From contig CP026657.1 in assembly GCA_023525915.1 (NCBI GenBank), positions 4,302,001-4,366,000 on the forward strand: 64,000 nt of DNA, read 5' to 3'. The position numbers were made by a program, and so were the translations under genes. The DNA comes from Acetispira formosa (nom. nud.) (GTDB lineage: Bacteria > Desulfobacterota > Desulfarculia > Adiutricales > Adiutricaceae). The notes below the pieces were generated by a model. The model made no database searches, was not told where the DNA came from, and worked only from the letters and a program-made list of their open reading frames with translations. Below, piece after piece: positions 25,458 through 33,356 of the stretch (the first letter of the stretch is position 1; each line of letters starts with the position of its first letter).

Positions 25458-25847
25458 CTAGTGTTGGCAGTTGCCTCCGCCGCCGCAGACTGAATCCAGA
25501 GAGAAGGTTGGCAACTCATTATCAAGATAGGCTTTTATGGAGCCGCCTACCGTTTCGTGCCCTCTGGCCAGGAGAACATCTATGCCCACCTGCTGAAAGC
25601 CCATAAGCGGACGGCGACCCATGCCCCCGGCCAACAGCTTTTTCACGCCGCGATCAGCCAGAAGCTGAACCGGAGCCAAACAGCCGCCTTCCTGGTGGGG
25701 CGGGTTGTCCATCGTCGTCACGGATTTGACGCCATCCGCGTCAATCTCCACCAGAGTGTAAAGGTCACAATGACCAAAGTGGGCACTTACCGGAGCGTCA
25801 AGACCGCCAGGGTTGGTTGAAGGTACGGCCACAAGCACTGTATTCAT
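25458..25847 (-). CDS. NifX/NifB C-terminal-like (dinitrogenase Fe-Mo cofactor family) protein
   Basis: 129 residues. The family fold is clear: VLVAVPSTNPGGLDAPVSAHFGHCDLYTLVEID at the start and GGMGRRPLMGFQQVGIDVLLARG in the second half, with a Cys/Gly/His-rich tail (VCGGGGNCQH). Members outside nitrogen-fixing clusters bind Fe-S or Mo-containing groups and often occur as pairs beside Mrp-type ATPases. No nif genes are present here. The next gene upstream in the same direction is a DUF134 protein, its usual neighbour, though an R2 element separates them. The actual cargo is not known. Confidence 0.9.
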   Translation of the reverse strand: MNTVLVAVPSTNPGGLDAPVSAHFGHCDLYTLVEIDADGVKSVTTMDNPPHQEGGCLAPVQLLADRGVKKLLAGGMGRRPLMGFQQVGIDVLLARGHETVGGSIKAYLDNELPTFSLDSVCGGGGNCQH

Positions 25848-25941
25848 TGTTCTTCCTCCTCAATCGAGAAAATATCGGCCGAGTCGAGTGTATCGGCCAT
25901 ATCAGATGTAATACTATCGCAAAAGAAACCGAATATCAGAC

Positions 25942-26115
25942 AGCAATTCTCAAAGTTAACTTTTTCCTTTCAATAAAGTGCCGTGCAGCTATGCAAAAAG
26001 TGCGATTTTTGCTTCGCGAAGAACTGTTTCGCCGTCAAAACCAATCGCTGGCGCTCCGTCACCCCTTGCGGGGCGACCTGCTATTTTAAAATTGCCATCT
26101 ACTTTGAGAGTTGCT
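25942..26115. repeat. R2 element with terminal inverted repeats, inverted copy (174 bp)
   Basis: Left end AGCAATTCTCAAAGTTA, right end CTACTTTGAGAGTTGCT. The interior is the reverse complement of the copy at 20409 (for example CGCTGGCGCTCCGTC and GGTCGACCTG-like text at the right). Lies between the NifX-like and DUF134 genes. Confidence 0.85.
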
Positions 26116-26130
26116 GGATATCAGACGTCA

Positions 26131-26544
26131 TTATTGGTTCTCGTCCGCTCTTGAAGGGGCCGTATTGGCGTTAACGTTCTCCTGCTCACCCCTGGCAGCA
26201 CCCAAATGGCCGCCAGCGGCCTGCCTGGGACGATGGCAGGGAGGGGGACTATCGGCAAAGACCCAGTTGCCCCCCTCAATGCGCAAGGCCAGACCGGCCA
26301 CTAGCGCCTGTGCGACTACCGCCCGGCCTTCAGCCAGTATCCGGCCGAAAGTGTGCCTGGATATTTTCATTCGCTCTGCCGCCTCTGTGGCAGTCAGTCC
26401 CTCCAAATCCGCCAGTCTGATGGCCTCCAGACCCTCCACAGAGAGTTTGACCTCCTCCAGGTAGATCATGGGCACCCCCTGGGGCTTAAAGTAGGTGACT
26501 GTCGGGGCGGTGGCTACATGCCGGTCATGTTTTGGTCTTGGCAT
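26131..26544 (-). CDS. DUF134-family DNA-binding protein
   Basis: 137 residues. DUF134 proteins are small helix-turn-helix proteins found beside NifX-like proteins. The conserved start is seen here (FKPQGVPMIYLEEVKLSVEGLEAIRLADLEGLTATEAAERM), followed by the recognition helix region KISRHTFGRILAEGRAVVAQAL. The last about 35 residues are low complexity and unlike the family. The product may regulate the neighbouring NifX-like gene, but that is inference. Confidence 0.9.
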   Translation of the reverse strand: MPRPKHDRHVATAPTVTYFKPQGVPMIYLEEVKLSVEGLEAIRLADLEGLTATEAAERMKISRHTFGRILAEGRAVVAQALVAGLALRIEGGNWVFADSPPPCHRPRQAAGGHLGAARGEQENVNANTAPSRADENQ

Positions 26545-26625
26545 ATCAATAATCTTTAAATATTTATTTTGCTCAAAAGAGCATAACTCTTGCGGACGGG
26601 GAAGTCAAGCCCTATTTAATCAGGG

Positions 26626-26652
26626 ATAAAAAAACCGCCTTAGAAGGCGGTT
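26626..26652 (-). terminator. Terminator of the NlpC/P60 gene
   Basis: Read on the minus strand, AACCGCCTT and AAGGCGGTT form a tight hairpin followed by seven T. It sits 28 bases after the stop of the NlpC/P60 gene. Confidence 0.85.
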
Positions 26653-26679
26653 CTTTATATATGTATGGAAGAATGGCAA

Positions 26680-27522
26680 TTAGTTGGATTTAACCGGAAC
26701 AACCAGAGTCTGCCCCAGTTTTAACTGGCTTTTTTTCTTGCCATTAAGATTGTTGGCTTTGGCCAGAGCATCGGCACTGACACCGTATTTCTTTGAAATA
26801 TCATACAGCGTATCGCCGGAGCGGACTTTATGCTTTTTGGAATTGACGGTTGATTTTTTGGCGGTGGCGGTAGTTTTGGAGTTAATCCTGGCCTGACTGT
26901 TTTTTGCGGAAGAGGGGGCGTTTTTAACGGCCACCTGCTGACGGGACTGATCGACCCAAGCCTGCTTCAGGTTTTCACTGACGGCGCTGGTGCCTTCATT
27001 ATTGATGATTCGGCGGGCTCCCAGGTATCTTTCTCCGCGGCCCCGGTAATCGAGGTGGCTTTCCTGTATGCTCTTGCCGGTGCGGGGGCTATGGATGAAT
27101 TTATTATTGCCGGTATAGATGCCCACATGCGAAACTCTTTTGCGGCCGAAGAACACCAGATCGCCCGGTCGCAGTTCGTCGCGCGAGACCGGGGTTCCGA
27201 CAGCTATCATGTTTCCGCTGGTGCGGGGGAGTTCCACGTCATATTGCTTATAAACCCAGCGGACAAAACCACTGCAGTCAAAACCGGTTTCGGGTGAGTT
27301 GCCGCCATATCTATATGGGTTGCCGACTTGGGAAAAGGCGGTTTTAAGAACGTTGTCGACTCTCTTCTGATTGGAGAGAACTTCCTGTTTTTGCATCCGG
27401 TGGGCGCGTGTCGCGTTTGCTTTGGATGAAGACTGACAGCCGGAGGCAACCAGCATCAGTATCAGGGGAAGGGAAATTATCAGGGTATAATTGAGGAAGA
27501 TTCCTCTTTTGGATGCGCTCAT
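26680..27522 (-). CDS. NlpC/P60 cell-wall endopeptidase lipoprotein with LysM domain
   Basis: 280 residues. The lipoprotein signal ends at LVASGC (Cys 29), so it is anchored to a membrane on the periplasmic side. The NlpC/P60 domain lies at about 55-175: catalytic Cys in GFDCSGFVRWVYKQY, then RPGDLVFFGRKRVSHVGIYTG with the catalytic His, then a second His in FIHSPRTG. A Ser/Lys/Ala-rich linker (about 195-230) leads to one LysM (about 231-278, HKVRSGDTLYDISKKYG). It likely cuts peptide cross-links in peptidoglycan. Monocistronic with its own terminator. Confidence 0.95.
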   Translation of the reverse strand: MSASKRGIFLNYTLIISLPLILMLVASGCQSSSKANATRAHRMQKQEVLSNQKRVDNVLKTAFSQVGNPYRYGGNSPETGFDCSGFVRWVYKQYDVELPRTSGNMIAVGTPVSRDELRPGDLVFFGRKRVSHVGIYTGNNKFIHSPRTGKSIQESHLDYRGRGERYLGARRIINNEGTSAVSENLKQAWVDQSRQQVAVKNAPSSAKNSQARINSKTTATAKKSTVNSKKHKVRSGDTLYDISKKYGVSADALAKANNLNGKKKSQLKLGQTLVVPVKSN

Positions 27523-28320
27523 CGGTTCTCCTTAAAGTACGCGGATAAAAAACCTTTTGGCCGCTTTTTGATTGATCAAAGAGCGAAAAGAATTTTTAAA
27601 CTTTGCCGCTTATCTATTTGGATAGGCCTGATGTCGAAAATGATTAGTTTTCTGAAAAAAACTACAAACGGACATACGCCTTGTATTTAAGCTTTCGGAG
27701 TTCCCCTTGAGAGCGGGAATAAGCTCAAATACTGAATTGATAATAATAAAACCCAATTCGAGCGGTAGTTTATCATATAAAAATGAAGGAAGTCAATATA
27801 TATCTTGAAAATATTATGAAAACACTGAATTGCGGTGTTATCCGTGACTATAGCGAGGAATGGAAGGCTGGTTTAGGTATCTTTGGTAGTAAAATATTGT
27901 ATTGGTGAAAGAAATATTTGCAATTGTGCAAAACAATGATGTGCTCAAATGGTTTATTCGTAAATGTTGTGGTGAAAATTAATTTTTAGTATAATAAAAT
28001 CAATCTATGATCATTAAAACTTTAATGCGCCAGCTTCCTGACGCGACAGACCTATAGTTCGGTAGATAATCGGCATTATCTTCCTGGTTGCTGGGCAGGC
28101 CGGTCTGCAATTTAAACGCTGGTGGGTGCAACAGATGGCAACATTAAGGGAGTCAATGGCAGGTTCACTATGCCATACAAGCCTTGGTGGCGGTCTTTTT
28201 CAGATCAACAATATCTTGAAACCAAAAACTAAGGGTGAAGAATTTTCTTAGGTTTTTTGGCTTGGAATATGCAACAGACTACCTCAAACAGGGCGAATTG
28301 CCTGCGATGAGGTGGTCAAT
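27523..28320. other. Intergenic region of about 800 bp
   Basis: No convincing gene. The left part holds the minus-strand promoter of the NlpC/P60 gene. A plus-strand promoter candidate is TTGTGG (27967-27972) with TATAAT (27990-27995) at 17 bases. This would leave a leader of over 300 bases before the diguanylate cyclase gene, with no RNA motif that I can name. Confidence 0.4.
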
Positions 28321-29664
28321 ATGAATCAAATTACTGTTCTTATTATCGATAGTTCTGGTGATTGCGCTCTGAACGTCGCCAAAGTGCTTATGCCTGAAGG
28401 GTTGAGCGTTCTGGCGGCCAATTCCACCGCCAGGGCCAGAAAAATGATCGCCTCCATTCAGCCTGCTCTGATTCTGGCTGATTGTTCCGTTGAAGCCGAC
28501 CCCAGAGTCTGGGTTGAAGAAATAACCCGGCTGGAAATTCCGGCCCAGGTCATCGCCGTAACCTCAGAACCCAAATTTGATGAAGCCATGGATTGGGTGG
28601 CGGACGGCGTTTTCAGCGTTCTGCCAAAACCTTTGGATGAAGAGCGTCTGCGCCGTCTGGCCCTCAGCGCCCTGGGAACCTGCGAAACGTTTCAGAGCGT
28701 CCTCAGCGGCGGCACTTCGAGCCAGGCGAAGGCTCTGGCCGCTTTTTATCACGGCCTGACCGGCCGTCTGGACATCAAAAACCTTAAAGAATATATCATT
28801 ACTTCCGTTAAAGCCCTGACTAACGCCCGGCGGGTGGAACTGGCACTTTCTTCCTCCCTCACCGACGCTTTATATTGTTTTGAGACCAACACTTTTAGCG
28901 GGCTGGAAGATGCGGTCAGTGACCAGGGCGACGGCGGACCCGTTAAATGCCGTCTTGGTTTTGAACTGACCGCCAATGGTATTGCTCTGGGCGAGATGTT
29001 CCTTTATTTCGAGGAGAAAAGCGACCTGGCCATCAAGGAACGCTCGGTCATGATGGAGCTGGTGTATGCGATATCCATGGCTCTTCAGGCGGTGAACAAG
29101 TATCAGAAAGCGGTTAACCTGGCGGCCAGAGACGGACTGACCGGCCTGTATAACCGCCGTATTTTTACTGAAGTTTTAAAGCGGGAATTTTCCAAGGCTA
29201 AGCGGCACAATCACAGCCTGAGCCTGTTGAGCCTGGACCTGGATCATTTCAAGTCCGTCAATGATAATTTTGGCCACCAGACTGGCGACATGGTGTTGAA
29301 GGCTGTGGCCAAGGTTATTGTCAAGGTGGCCAGGACGGCCGATCTTCCGGCCCGCATCGGCGGAGAGGAATTTGCCGTTATTCTGCCGCATACCAATCAG
29401 GAGCAGGCTTATATCGTGGCTGAGCGACTCAAAAAGAGCCTGGAGGAAAGTGGATTTGACCTTGACGGCACCATTTTTCATCAGACCATCAGCCAAGGTG
29501 TGGTCGATGTTGAACATTTTATGGTCAACTCGCCAGATGATATGGTATACTGGGCAGACCAGGCTTTATATCTGGCCAAACGGGAAGGCCGCGACACCAT
29601 TCGTATGGCTACCGATTTGTCCATTACTCCAGTAACGAAGGACGGACCATATGCCTTCCAGTGA
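28321..29664 (+). CDS. Diguanylate cyclase with N-terminal receiver-like domain
   Basis: 447 residues from the ATG at 28321, which has GAGGTGG upstream; a GTG three codons earlier is possible. Makes cyclic di-GMP. Residues about 5-115 look like a receiver domain (VLIIDSSGDCALNVAKVLM, then ILADCS with the likely phospho-Asp), though the acidic pair at the N-terminus is weak (one Asp only). The middle is unassigned, possibly GAF-like. The GGDEF domain starts near 260 (RDGLTGLYNRR), with DLDHFKSVNDNFGHQTGD and the active loop RIGGEEF. An RxxD (RTAD) five residues ahead of GGEEF gives an allosteric product-inhibition site. Overlaps the PilZ gene by 14 bases. Confidence 0.92.
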   Translation: MNQITVLIIDSSGDCALNVAKVLMPEGLSVLAANSTARARKMIASIQPALILADCSVEADPRVWVEEITRLEIPAQVIAVTSEPKFDEAMDWVADGVFSVLPKPLDEERLRRLALSALGTCETFQSVLSGGTSSQAKALAAFYHGLTGRLDIKNLKEYIITSVKALTNARRVELALSSSLTDALYCFETNTFSGLEDAVSDQGDGGPVKCRLGFELTANGIALGEMFLYFEEKSDLAIKERSVMMELVYAISMALQAVNKYQKAVNLAARDGLTGLYNRRIFTEVLKREFSKAKRHNHSLSLLSLDLDHFKSVNDNFGHQTGDMVLKAVAKVIVKVARTADLPARIGGEEFAVILPHTNQEQAYIVAERLKKSLEESGFDLDGTIFHQTISQGVVDVEHFMVNSPDDMVYWADQALYLAKREGRDTIRMATDLSITPVTKDGPYAFQ

Positions 29665-30202
29665 TGAACGCCGAAAAGGGCTGCGGGCCGCGCTGCCGGC
29701 CGAGTTCTTTTTTAATGTCCTTGGCGCGACGGGTGACTATGTGCGTGGTCAGTCATCGGTTACCAAGCGTCTGGCTTCCATTGATTCCATCAAAATCATG
29801 CCTCCCAAGACGGAGGCCCAGGCCCTTTTGTACCGCATTGATCAGAAGCTTTCCCTGATTATCGGCATGATGGCTGAAAGCAGCAGCCGCAAGACCTATC
29901 TTTATCAGGGAACGGTTCAGGATATTTCGGAATTTGGTTTGTCTTTCGGCCATGCCATGGTGATAGAGAGCGGGGCGGTTCTGGAGATCGGCCTCAAGTT
30001 GCCTAATCCTGAGAGTGCTTTGATGGACATTGCGGGTAAAGTTGTGCACGTCAAAAATCCGACGGATCCGGCTTCAGGCTATTCACATATTTATGGTGTT
30101 GAATTTTTTGATATTTTAAGCAAAGATCAGAACGATATAGTTCAATGGATATTTACTCATCAGCGTGAGCAGATTCGTCGCCGTCGCGAGAACGCCAAAT
30201 AA
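29651..30202 (+). CDS. PilZ-domain cyclic di-GMP effector protein
   Basis: 183 residues; starts inside the end of the cyclase gene, so the two are co-translated. The C-terminal PilZ domain (about 80-178) has the second c-di-GMP motif DISEFGLSF (D-x-S-x-x-G). The Arg motif is less clear: RRKGLR near residue 7 or the Ser-Ser-Arg-Lys before the barrel. A helical region (about 45-75) precedes the barrel. It probably senses the c-di-GMP made by its neighbour and acts on motility, secretion or surface attachment, but no target is visible in the window. Confidence 0.82.
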   Translation: MPSSDERRKGLRAALPAEFFFNVLGATGDYVRGQSSVTKRLASIDSIKIMPPKTEAQALLYRIDQKLSLIIGMMAESSSRKTYLYQGTVQDISEFGLSFGHAMVIESGAVLEIGLKLPNPESALMDIAGKVVHVKNPTDPASGYSHIYGVEFFDILSKDQNDIVQWIFTHQREQIRRRRENAK

Positions 30203-30224
30203 TTGCTGTTTGCACATGAAAATT

Positions 30225-30248
30225 TCCCCGGCCTGAGCCGGGATTTTT
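30225..30248 (+). terminator. Terminator of the cyclase-PilZ operon
   Basis: TCCCCGGC, loop CTGA, GCCGGGA then TTTTT, 22 bases after the stop. Confidence 0.8.
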
Positions 30249-30306
30249 GTTTAAAATTACTTCCTGGGAAGGTTTCCATCTGATGTGTTGTCAGGAAAAT
30301 AAAGGA

Positions 30307-31125
30307 AAGCGGCCCTTGGCCGCGCGATTAAAGGACTTGGCCTGACAGGCCAACCAAAGGGTTCCACCCTCTGGACTCCGGCTGGGGGAGGGCCCACGCG
30401 GGCCCTACCCCAGACCCCACCCGCGCCAGGGGGGCGGAGCCCCCTGGACCCCCAAGAGGTCAGGGTCAGTTTTAACTTTCTTCTTCCCGCATCGCCGCAA
30501 CTCGCTTCGAGTACGAAGCTCAGACAAGCGGCGACGCTTCATACTGCCCGGCTTCTGGTGCTATAGGCAGTTTTACATTGGGCTGTGACATTCCGCGATA
30601 GGCAGCTTCATCGGCTGAGTGGTAGTTCACGTATGTTCGGCTTAAATCAGCCACCCCTTAAAGGCCCTTTCCAGTGCTGTTAGTCCGTCTCTCTGCCACC
30701 TATTGCTTTTCAATGAGTTGCTCATTAGAAAAAAGACGGTCAAGTCTCACCGTTACAGCACTGGAAAAACTATTGGAGGGGAAAAAGTAATCAGCCGAAC
30801 ATACGTAAAGCAGCAATCATTCAATGAAGCTGCCTATAGCAAAATGTAACAGCCCAATGTGAAGCGGCGAGAGCGGTTAAAGCGAAAGCAGTATGAAGCG
30901 TCGCCGCTTGTCTGAGCTTCGTACTCGAAGCGAGTTGCGGCGATGCGGGAAGAAGAAATTTGAAGCTGACCCTGATTTCTTGGGGTTCCAAGGGGCTTGC
31001 CCCTTGGCGCGGGTGGGGTCTGGGGTAGGGCCCGCGTGGGCCCTCCCCCAGCCGGAGTCCAGAGGGTGGAACCCTTTGGTTGGCCCTTCAGGCCAAGTCC
31101 TTTAATTGCGCGGCCAATGGCCGCA
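30307..31125. repeat. R5: 820-bp imperfect palindrome
   Basis: Two arms of about 410 bases meet near 30720 (CAATGAG-TTG-CTCATTAG). Long stretches pair: GGCCCACGCGGGCCCTACCCC with its complement, GCGTCGCCGCTTGTCTGAGC with its complement, and CGTATGTTCGGCT near the centre. Arms are about 90% complementary outside and weaker near the centre. No supported gene lies within. The right end stops 13 bases short of the stop codon of the Opp/Dpp ATPase gene. Confidence 0.9.
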
Positions 31126-31137
31126 TACCTTACTGCT

Positions 31138-32148
31138 TTACAGCGGCAATTGCCGACTAAATTCCAATTTGTCCCGCCGGTGACAGGCACAGGCGAACCC
31201 TGGATCGTGCTGAAGCAACTGGGGCCGCTGTTCCCGGCAGATATCAATGGCCTCCCGGCAGCGGGGATGGAAAGGGCAGCCGGTCGGCGGGTTCTGCGGG
31301 TCGGGCGGTTCACCCTCCAGAATATGCGAAAACCCCTCATTGGCCGCCGAAGCCCACAGCGACATGACATAAGGATGGTGGCGCACCGTCTCCAGAAACT
31401 CCCGATCCACCACCTCCATGATCATGCCGCCGTACATCACCGCCAGACGGTCAGCCAGAATCCGCACCAATGGCAGATCGTGGCTCACCATCACCAGGGT
31501 CATGCCCCGGCGGGCTTTCAAATCCATCAGAAGATTGATAATCTGAGCCTGAATGGAAACGTCTAAAGCAGAGACGGGCTCATCTGCGATCAAAAGCTCC
31601 GGGTCAAGAGACAAGGCCCGGGCCAGACTAAGCCTCTGACGCTGGCCGCCGGAAAACTGGTGCCCATAGCGGTTGACTGAATCCGCCGGAAGGCCCACCT
31701 CTTCCATCAGGCTCAATACCCTGGCCCGCCTTTCAGTGGCCGTGCCCATTTTGTGAATGACCAGCCCCTCCTCAACAATGGCCCCGGCCGTCAAACGCGG
31801 GTTGAGTGAGGAGACAGGATCCTGGAACATGATTTGAACCCGCCGCCGGAATTTCTTCCAGCCCTCTTTGTCCAGATTGGTCAAGTCATGGCCATCAAAT
31901 AACACCGTGCCCTCATCCGGGAGGTATAGTCCGGCCATGATGCGTCCCAAGGTCGATTTGCCAGATCCGCTCTCACCCACCAGACCCAGGATTTCACCTG
32001 GACGGATTATCAGGTCCACCCCGCGCACGGCTTTTACTCCGTCATCATCCTCCCGGCGGCCGCCCAGGCTCCCCAGCCAGGCCGAAAGCTCACGGCCCAG
32101 CCCCCGGCTTGGCTTGAAGGTTTTGCAGACGTTTTTCAGAGTGAACAT
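31138..32148 (-). CDS. Oligopeptide/dipeptide ABC transporter ATPase (OppF/DppF-like)
   Basis: 336 residues. Walker A GESGSGKST (about 58-66), signature FSGGQRQRLSLARAL, Walker B LLIADEPVSALDVS, followed by the C-terminal Opp/Dpp extension with Cys-rich GCPFHPRCREAIDICREQRP, likely an Fe-S binding motif typical of this group. Starts 53 bases after its OppD-like partner. No permease or peptide-binding protein gene is within the window, so the membrane parts must be encoded elsewhere or be lost. Confidence 0.92.
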   Translation of the reverse strand: MFTLKNVCKTFKPSRGLGRELSAWLGSLGGRREDDDGVKAVRGVDLIIRPGEILGLVGESGSGKSTLGRIMAGLYLPDEGTVLFDGHDLTNLDKEGWKKFRRRVQIMFQDPVSSLNPRLTAGAIVEEGLVIHKMGTATERRARVLSLMEEVGLPADSVNRYGHQFSGGQRQRLSLARALSLDPELLIADEPVSALDVSIQAQIINLLMDLKARRGMTLVMVSHDLPLVRILADRLAVMYGGMIMEVVDREFLETVRHHPYVMSLWASAANEGFSHILEGEPPDPQNPPTGCPFHPRCREAIDICREQRPQLLQHDPGFACACHRRDKLEFSRQLPL

Positions 32149-32200
32149 AAATGCTCCAGCGATTATTTATACACAGGTTGGATGTTTCCAGCCCGCAGTC

Positions 32201-33172
32201 TCAATCTTCTGACGAATAGAGGAAGCAGCGCACGTGTCGGCCGCCGCCCAAATCCGTTATCGGCGGCACACTCTCCCGGCAGGGGGCGAAAGCCCGCCCG
32301 CAGCGCGGCTCGAAGGGGCAACCGGCCGGCCATTGGCCGGGTACGGGCGGCGCTCCGCCGATGGCCGTCAATCGTTCCGGGGCAGGTTCGTCCAGTCCCG
32401 GCGGCAAGGCCCGCAAAAGTCCCTGGGTATATGGGTGGGCCGGGCTGTCGAATATTTCTCCGACCGGAGCTTCTTCTACTATCAAGCCGGTATACATGAC
32501 CATAACCCGTTGGGCCAGGCCCTTTAGAAGGCGTAGGTTGTGGGTGATGAAGAGAACTGATGAATTATCCCCGGCCGCCAGACGGCTCATCAGTTCCAGA
32601 ATCTGGGCGGCAATGGTCGGGTCAAGCGCGGTGGTGGGTTCATCGGCAATGAGGATTTCCGGCGACAGAGCCAAGGCCATGGCCAGCACTACCCGCTGAC
32701 GCATGCCGCCGGAAAAGCGATGAGGAAAACTTTCGGCCGCCTGAGCCGGATTCGGCAGGCCCACCCGCCCCAGCATTTCTATCGCCTCAGCCAGAGCTTC
32801 CTTATAACTTTTGCCACAGCGTAGGCGATAGATTTCCGCTACCTGTTCGCCTATTGAAAGCACAGGGTTCAGCGCGGTCAGGGGTTCCTGAAAAACCATG
32901 CCCAGGTGGGTGCCACAGAGACGGCGGCGTTCGTCCGGCGAGAGGGCCCCAAGATCCTGGCCTTTGAAGATAATGCGGCCCCCGTCCTGGACGGCGGAAG
33001 AGGGCAGTAACCCCATCAGGCTAAGGGCCGTCAGGCTTTTACCTGAACCGCTCTCGCCCACCAGCCCGACTATCTCGCCGGCCATGAGGCTGAAGCTGAC
33101 CCCGCGCACCGCCGGTTTCAGGCCGCCCTCAAAACTGACGGATAGGTTTTCTAGTTTCAATATTTGAGTCAA
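32201..33172 (-). CDS. Oligopeptide/dipeptide ABC transporter ATPase (OppD/DppD-like)
   Basis: About 323 residues if it starts at TTG 33172, just ahead of the conserved ILKLENLSVSFEGGLKPAVRGVSFSL. The frame is open to an ATG at 33247, but those 25 extra residues come from R4 repeat sequence and look non-native. Walker A GESGSGKSLTALSLMGLLP, signature FSGGMRQRVVLAMAL, Walker B ILIADEPTTALDPT, and the C-terminal Cys motif GCPFEPRCGRAFAPCRE. Pairs with the OppF-like ATPase downstream. The start is uncertain because the ribosome site is weak. Confidence 0.9.
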   Translation of the reverse strand: MTQILKLENLSVSFEGGLKPAVRGVSFSLMAGEIVGLVGESGSGKSLTALSLMGLLPSSAVQDGGRIIFKGQDLGALSPDERRRLCGTHLGMVFQEPLTALNPVLSIGEQVAEIYRLRCGKSYKEALAEAIEMLGRVGLPNPAQAAESFPHRFSGGMRQRVVLAMALALSPEILIADEPTTALDPTIAAQILELMSRLAAGDNSSVLFITHNLRLLKGLAQRVMVMYTGLIVEEAPVGEIFDSPAHPYTQGLLRALPPGLDEPAPERLTAIGGAPPVPGQWPAGCPFEPRCGRAFAPCRESVPPITDLGGGRHVRCFLYSSED

Positions 33173-33212
33173 ACCCTGGTGCGTGGTCCGCACTGGACTG
33201 GGTCTGGGCTGT

Positions 33213-33330
33213 GTTTTCCCGTAATCGTTGGTTTTGGCGGCTGTCATCGTATTAAGAGCGTTGCCCCCTTGGCCTTGGCGTATTCTTTGCGTTTGGCGGG
33301 CGGTATGGCCGCCAGGACGGCAATTGAGTT
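33213..33330. repeat. R4 element, half copy
   Basis: Shares TTTTCCCGTAATCG, GGCGGCTGTCATCGTATTAAGAG and GTTGCCCCCT with the full R4 copy at 25276-25435. The other arm is missing or replaced by GGCGGGCGGTATGGCCGCC text. It lies between the OppD-like and MATE genes. Confidence 0.65.
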
Positions 33331-33356
33331 TAGTATATCACAGAGGGCGAATTTTA

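Noticed and set aside
28001..28320. Cyclic di-GMP riboswitch before the diguanylate cyclase
   Set aside because: No match to the conserved GEMM core (CACGCACAGGGCAAACC and the tetraloop receptor) could be found.
30834..31566. Open frames within the 820-bp palindrome and across its right end
   Set aside because: They follow from the repeat and from the strand opposite the OppF-like gene, lack start signals and resemble no family.
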